A stretch of 64,000 bases of DNA, taken from Paenibacillus chibensis. Lineage in GTDB: Bacteria; Bacillota; Bacilli; Paenibacillales; Paenibacillaceae. The notes under the pieces are model-generated. The model was not told the DNA's origin. It saw nothing but the letters and a program-made list of their open reading frames with translations, and did not search any database. Where the stretch lies: NCBI RefSeq assembly GCF_004001045.1, contig NZ_BIMK01000031.1, positions 50,693 to 114,692 on the forward strand, written 5' to 3'. Positions 60,150 through 64,000 of this stretch are shown one piece after another. How positions within the stretch are numbered: the stretch's first letter is position 1; each line of letters starts with the position of its first letter. Both the position numbers and the translations under genes were made by a program.

Positions 60150-60320
60150 TTACTTTTCCTCTAACTCATCCGGGACGTCGTATTTATAAATATGTGAGGT
60201 CAACGCAGCGACGGCATCATCGACATTCGTCGTGGCAGGCTCCCGTCCGACCACGTCATCGGTCTCGTCATGAAAATTCAAACGATCCGCCTCGATTTCT
60301 TTCTGTTTATTTTTTTCCAT
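60150..60320 (-). CDS. Small acidic protein downstream of sspH
   Basis: 56 aa, starting MEKNKQKEIEADRLNFHDET and ending YKYDVPDELEEK; too short for most gene callers. GGGAGGAG lies 12 bases before the ATG, a bit far. It follows sspH by 23 bases and shares its terminator, so it is probably made in the forespore. Acidic and hydrophilic, no Cys, no membrane segment. I do not recognise the family with confidence. Confidence 0.65.
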   Translation of the reverse strand: MEKNKQKEIEADRLNFHDETDDVVGREPATTNVDDAVAALTSHIYKYDVPDELEEK

Positions 60321-60343
60321 TCTTCTGGGCTTCTCCTCCCTTC

Positions 60344-60538
60344 TTATTCCGATGTCAGTTCTTCTTCTGTTAACGAGTACAGAGGTACTTCCCGCTCTTC
60401 TTCAGGTTTATTCAGCGCATAGATGCGCACCGTCTCACTCTGCTCATTCACATGTTGAATATAGATCGGTATCCCATCACATAGCACATTTGCCATTACG
60501 GGAGATGACGCAATTTCTTGTGCTCTTTGAACATTCAT
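60344..60538 (-). CDS. sspH: H-type small acid-soluble spore protein
   Basis: 64 aa. MNVQRAQEIASSPVMANV, DGIPIYIQHVNEQSETVRIY and VPLYSLTEEEL match the SspH family, minor spore core proteins made only in the forespore. GGGAGG nine bases before the ATG, and an excellent sigma-G/F-type promoter upstream. First gene of a two-gene unit. Confidence 0.9.
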   Translation of the reverse strand: MNVQRAQEIASSPVMANVLCDGIPIYIQHVNEQSETVRIYALNKPEEEREVPLYSLTEEELTSE

Positions 60539-60574
60539 GTAGAATGACCTCCCTTTCTGAGTAGAGTTCGTCTT

Positions 60575-60605
60575 TACTATGCTCGAAGTAAATATCTGCT
60601 ATTCA
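60575..60605 (-). promoter_or_regulatory. Forespore (sigma-G/sigma-F) promoter of sspH
   Basis: On the minus strand TGAATA (60600-60605), an 18-base spacer, then CATAGTA (60575-60581). Both boxes and the spacer fit the sigma-G consensus (GHATR, N18, CATWHTA). The ATG is about 37 bases downstream. Confidence 0.75.
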
Positions 60606-60627
60606 TGCTTCTTACCAGCACGGCATT

Positions 60628-60765
60628 TTAAAAACGGCTATATCGACCGACTGCTTCAAACACAGCCCAAGTAGAAGCCGGTACCTCTAACTGTGCGAAT
60701 CCGCCCGGAGCATCTTTCGTCGTGGCTGCGCCAATGTATTAATCGAGCTCACCGTTCTCTTCCAT
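60628..60765 (-). pseudogene. Fragment of a GyrI-like / AraC effector-binding domain gene
   Basis: Minus-strand remnant: ATG at 60765 reads MEENGELD, then an in-frame TAA (60739-60741), then YIGAATTKDAPGG, FAQLEVPASTWAVFEAVG and a stop at 60628-60630. The YIGAATT...EVPASTWAVFE core is characteristic of GyrI-like effector-binding domains, where NGxLDYYIG is normally continuous. Both ends of the domain are missing. It lies directly behind the stop of the Gfo/Idh gene, whose arrival may have truncated it. Confidence 0.7.
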
Positions 60766-60789
60766 TCGACCCTCCCCCGGATCACGTCC

Positions 60790-61872
60790 TTATTCCTTAT
60801 CAAAATAAACGGTTTTTCCTGAATCTGCGGAAATATACACCGCTTCAAGGATTTGTGAAACAATCATAGCTTCCCTCGGTTTAACCAAGGGTTCGGTATC
60901 GTTCACGATACTGTGAATCCATTGTTTGGCTTCATACTCGAAATCGGTCATTTCTTCTCCTTTGAATCGTTCTCTTGCATTCGGATTCACATCGATATGA
61001 TTCAGGAACAAGCTTCCGTTCCTCTCGCCGTTGATCCGCAGTTCATTTTTAGTGAAATCAGCTCCTCCCTTCGTTCCGCAAAGCAGATTTCCGCCGCCTT
61101 CCACAATGTTAAGGGCCCAACTGGTTTCAATGATGACCGTAGCTCCATTTTTAAATTTTACATACCCGAACGCCGAATCTTCGACTTCGAATTCGTTAGG
61201 ATCCCAGGCTCCCCATTCGTTCGCGGCATTTTCGGTATATTTCAGTTTATGGAAAACACTGCCGACGACACTCTCCGGTTCATAGTTATCCATCAACCAT
61301 AGGATCAGATCAAGGGAGTGGGTTCCAATATCAATCATAGGACCGCCCCCCTGCTTCTCTTTATCCAGAAACACGCCCCATGTAGGTACGCCTCTTCTTC
61401 GGGTAGCGACAGCTTTGGCAAAATAAATATCTCCAAGCTCCCCATCGGTGATCATCTTCTTTAACAGTTGGCTTCTGGCGTTGGAACGATTCTGATATCC
61501 GACGGTTAGCTTCTTGCCTGTTCGCAAGTGGGCTTCGTACATCGCTTTAGCCTCCACACCTGTGACCGCCATCGGTTTTTCGCACATGACATGTTTGCCG
61601 CTTTCGAGAGCATCAATGGAAATCGTCGCATGAGAGCTGTTCGGTGTAAGCACGTGTACGACTTCAATATCTTCTATCGCAAGCAGTTCCTTGTAATTAG
61701 TAAATACCTTTGCGCCCGGTGTGCCGTATTTTTGTGCCGCTTCCTCGGCTCTTTCCGGCTTCAAATCGCAGAAGGCCACCATCTGTACATTGTCTAACTT
61801 GGACAAACACGGCATATGTTTGCCGCCCGCAATCATGCCGCAGCCAATGATCCCTACCTTTACAGTTCTCAT
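60790..61872 (-). CDS. Gfo/Idh/MocA-family oxidoreductase (third sugar module)
   Basis: 360 aa. KVGIIGCGMIAGGKHMPCL (nucleotide loop), HVMCEKPMAV (EKP), GGGPMIDIGTHSLDLILWLMD (catalytic His) and the C-terminal ETSWALNIVEGGGN sheet. Likely a sugar or inositol dehydrogenase. It follows a second Gfo/Idh gene by 18 bases. Downstream is a gene relic, not a further operon member. Confidence 0.93.
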   Translation of the reverse strand: MRTVKVGIIGCGMIAGGKHMPCLSKLDNVQMVAFCDLKPERAEEAAQKYGTPGAKVFTNYKELLAIEDIEVVHVLTPNSSHATISIDALESGKHVMCEKPMAVTGVEAKAMYEAHLRTGKKLTVGYQNRSNARSQLLKKMITDGELGDIYFAKAVATRRRGVPTWGVFLDKEKQGGGPMIDIGTHSLDLILWLMDNYEPESVVGSVFHKLKYTENAANEWGAWDPNEFEVEDSAFGYVKFKNGATVIIETSWALNIVEGGGNLLCGTKGGADFTKNELRINGERNGSLFLNHIDVNPNARERFKGEEMTDFEYEAKQWIHSIVNDTEPLVKPREAMIVSQILEAVYISADSGKTVYFDKE

Positions 61873-61890
61873 TGAATTCCCTCCCCCGTG

Positions 61891-62874
61891 TTACTTGAAC
61901 TCTACCGTTCGGTTCTCCTTATGAGCGATGTATGCCGCTTCCAATAGCTCCGTCAATTTCTTCCCGTCTTCCAGTCCGAAGGGCATCGGCTTGTCATGAA
62001 TTAATGCATCTGCCCATTGGATGATCGGAAGCGGCTGCTCTTGAGGGAGCTGATGGGGTGAAATCCATCCGGAAAAAGGTAAATCGAGCTTCTTCGAAAT
62101 GACTCTGACGGTATCCCCTGAGATGATCAAGGTGCCCTCCGTACCGTATATCTCAAGAGCAGAAGGAGTATTGTATGTAACCAGGCTTGTTTCGACCAGT
62201 GCGACCGCATTGTTTACGAACTCAATCGAGCACTGCGCATTATCTTCTACTGCCCGATGGGTGAAATAATGAAACATGGATGTGATTCTTTTGGGCTTAC
62301 CGAGCAGCATACTTGCGATGTACATCGGATGACAGCCCAAATCCATCATGGCTCCGCCCCCTGTTTGCTTCTCATCATACCAGTATTCCGGCAGCCAATT
62401 GTTTAAAGCACCGTCGTGTCCGTTACGAATGCGCAAAAGCGTAATGTCCCCTAATATATGGCCATCAATCAGCTGCTTCGCGAACAATTGGTGTGGTCTT
62501 GTAAGAGCAGGAAATGAAATGCAGAACTTGACGCCTGCTTTGCGTACCGCTGCAGAAACCAGGTCGCATTCCTCAGTGGTAAGCGCCATGGCTTTCTCGG
62601 TAAAGATGTGTTTGCCGGCCTGAGCGGCTGCTACCATGATGTCTGCGTGCATACTTGTAGGGGCATCAACCACGACTCCATCGATGTCTTCCCGCTTTAG
62701 CAGAGTGTCCAAATCCGCTTCGAAATCCGTTCCCAACCCAGCTGCCCATTCGCTTCCGCGTTCAGGCTGTTCATCCCAGACGGCCGTGAGCTTAACGTTT
62801 CCATGGTTTTGTAACCTTCTTGCGTAATCAGCTGCATGCACATGCCACTTACTTAACATCGCAACGTTCAACAT
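61891..62874 (-). CDS. Second Gfo/Idh/MocA-family oxidoreductase (third sugar module)
   Basis: 327 aa. Begins MLNVAMLSKWHVHAADYARR, where the usual GxGxxG is replaced by SKWHVHA, as in a known subgroup; IFTEKAMAL stands for EKP, and GGGAMMDLGCHPMYIASMLLG holds the catalytic His. Paired dehydrogenases of this kind often act in sequence on one sugar. It starts 106 bases after the binding-protein gene. Confidence 0.88.
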   Translation of the reverse strand: MLNVAMLSKWHVHAADYARRLQNHGNVKLTAVWDEQPERGSEWAAGLGTDFEADLDTLLKREDIDGVVVDAPTSMHADIMVAAAQAGKHIFTEKAMALTTEECDLVSAAVRKAGVKFCISFPALTRPHQLFAKQLIDGHILGDITLLRIRNGHDGALNNWLPEYWYDEKQTGGGAMMDLGCHPMYIASMLLGKPKRITSMFHYFTHRAVEDNAQCSIEFVNNAVALVETSLVTYNTPSALEIYGTEGTLIISGDTVRVISKKLDLPFSGWISPHQLPQEQPLPIIQWADALIHDKPMPFGLEDGKKLTELLEAAYIAHKENRTVEFK

Positions 62875-62980
62875 GCGTTTCCCCCTGTAATCGTTTAATC
62901 AAATCATGTGAATTTGAGTACTGTTAAAAAGAGATTTGGGATGGCAGTGACGCCATCCCAACATGGATAAATTTTCTTCA

Positions 62981-64000
62981 TTAGAACCCTATATCATCTC
63001 TTTCCGCAGCTTTTTGAGCTACGAATTCTGCCATTTCGTCGACGCCGGCAGCTTTAAATTTTTCTTGAACATTATGAAGTATATTTAGAGCTTCTTGATC
63101 CGACGCCGCAAAAAATGCTTTCTTGAATTCATCATCGAAATTCAAACTGCTGGTTTTACTTATAAATTCCTGATATTTTGGCCACTCTCTTTCGAGGTAG
63201 CTGGCACTGACTTTGTCGATGATTTTGATAGGCATTTTTACCGAGAAGCTCTCCTCCAGCTTTTGCCACTTCGTTTTTTGATCTTCAGGCGTTGGCCAAG
63301 TGACATCATTGGAGAATGCCCCGATGAATCTACCTGGAAGATAATTGAGCCCTGCGTCTCTTTTCAGATCCGGGTTGTCATCGAATTGTTTTTTCACATC
63401 CGGAATCCATTGGGGGATCCCGTTTTCCATGGTATAGTGCGTTCCTTCGATTCCGAAATACGCAAGCAATCGGCCTTCATCGCTGTTGACGTAATCAATG
63501 TACCGCAATGCCGCATCGGGATCTTTGATGTTCGCGCTCAGGAAAAGGACAGGGAAACCGGAACGGCCAGGTTTCTCAACCTGCGTTCGAATATCTCCGT
63601 TCTTATTCTTCATCGGTCCGAGCAGTTCATATTGCATTTCCGGATTCGTTTTATACAGCGTTTTTTGTAAATCAGCTAACATCGGTTGGGCTCCGAATAC
63701 AGCAAGCTTGCCTGTCGTTAGCTTTTCATTCGCTGTTGTACTCGTATTGTTGAAGGCTTCAAGATCAAACAAACCTTCCTTTAGCAGCTTTCTCATGTAT
63801 AACAGCTTGGCTTCATAATCCTTGGATTGCGTCCAGTGGATCAGTTTTCCATCGACTTCACGGAAGTCCGAAATCGAGTAATCCGACCATCCTGCAAGGA
63901 ACTGCCCATAATCCCATCCATTCCACATCGTTCCGGCCGGGATGACCGGCTTCCCGCCGATATCTTTGAAACCGCCATTTCTGATCTTGACCAATAGATG
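62981..64000 (-). CDS. LplA-type sugar-binding lipoprotein (5' end outside window)
   Basis: The frame is open to the window edge, so the signal peptide and N-terminal part are missing; about 339 residues are visible. WNGWDYGQFLAGWSDYSISDF, DSEGRLLAYFGIEGTHYTMEN-like segments (NSDEGRLLAYFGIEGTHYTM) and LNILHNVQEKFKAAGVDEM at the end fit the large binding proteins of Lpl/Yte importers. First visible gene of a unit followed by two dehydrogenases. Confidence 0.85.
   Translation of the reverse strand, partial: HLLVKIRNGGFKDIGGKPVIPAGTMWNGWDYGQFLAGWSDYSISDFREVDGKLIHWTQSKDYEAKLLYMRKLLKEGLFDLEAFNNTSTTANEKLTTGKLAVFGAQPMLADLQKTLYKTNPEMQYELLGPMKNKNGDIRTQVEKPGRSGFPVLFLSANIKDPDAALRYIDYVNSDEGRLLAYFGIEGTHYTMENGIPQWIPDVKKQFDDNPDLKRDAGLNYLPGRFIGAFSNDVTWPTPEDQKTKWQKLEESFSVKMPIKIIDKVSASYLEREWPKYQEFISKTSSLNFDDEFKKAFFAASDQEALNILHNVQEKFKAAGVDEMAEFVAQKAAERDDIGF

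Overview
The window looks like chromosomal DNA from a Gram-positive, spore-forming, sugar-scavenging bacterium, most likely Paenibacillus or a close relative. The evidence is a small acid-soluble spore protein H behind a forespore-type promoter, a YjfB-like motility protein, an S-layer-homology protein, three secreted proteins with copper-amine-oxidase N-terminal (CAO-N) domains, several Lpl/family-1 sugar ABC transporters next to Gfo/Idh/MocA dehydrogenases, and strong GGAGG ribosome sites throughout. Most genes lie on the minus strand. I see no rRNA or tRNA genes and no insertion sequence or prophage. The genus call is inference.

Bases 1-7510 hold a type I-C CRISPR-Cas locus, visibly more A+T-rich than the rest. 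On the minus strand the order is leader, a nine-repeat array, cas3, cas5c, cas8c, cas7c, cas4 (cut by the window edge). cas1 and cas2 would lie outside. The array sits upstream of cas3 rather than only at the far end of the operon. A strong internal ribosome site and GTG codon in the 3' part of cas8c predicts a separate Cas11c small subunit.

Bases 7529-31544 are mainly housekeeping and stress genes: an MsrA-MsrB fusion whose B domain has lost its catalytic cysteine and carries a 72-bp in-frame insertion; an AfuABC/FbpABC-like importer with a PHP phosphoesterase and an RpiR regulator; a two-component system followed by a MacB/FtsX-type ABC transporter; a MarR repressor divergent from an SDR/hydrolase operon with three perfect operators; a small alarmone synthetase; ferritin; a squalene-hopene-type cyclase; and a detached pyrK-pyrD pair.

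Bases 31545-45680 hold a MATE exporter, a DUF4241 protein, a CAO-N protein, a divergent HEPN-like/XRE pair, a five-gene glycoside operon (Gfo/Idh, GH35 beta-galactosidase, two Lpl-type permeases, binding protein) with its LacI regulator, and an SLH protein.

Bases 45681-57015 hold a beta-propeller protein, a sugar ABC operon with an AraC regulator, an acyltransferase, and two Gfo/Idh genes. The ABC operon and the Gfo/Idh operon share a 53-bp promoter element, so they are probably one regulon. YjfB-like and HD-domain genes follow. Bases 57016-64000 carry an MFS exporter, another CAO-N protein, small proteins, sspH, a relic of a GyrI-like effector-binding gene, and a third sugar module (two Gfo/Idh genes and a truncated binding protein).

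I did not find a system I could defend as wholly new. The best leads are the shared 53-bp element, the decayed MsrB domain, the importer/PHP/RpiR module, the HEPN-like/XRE pair and the marR control region.
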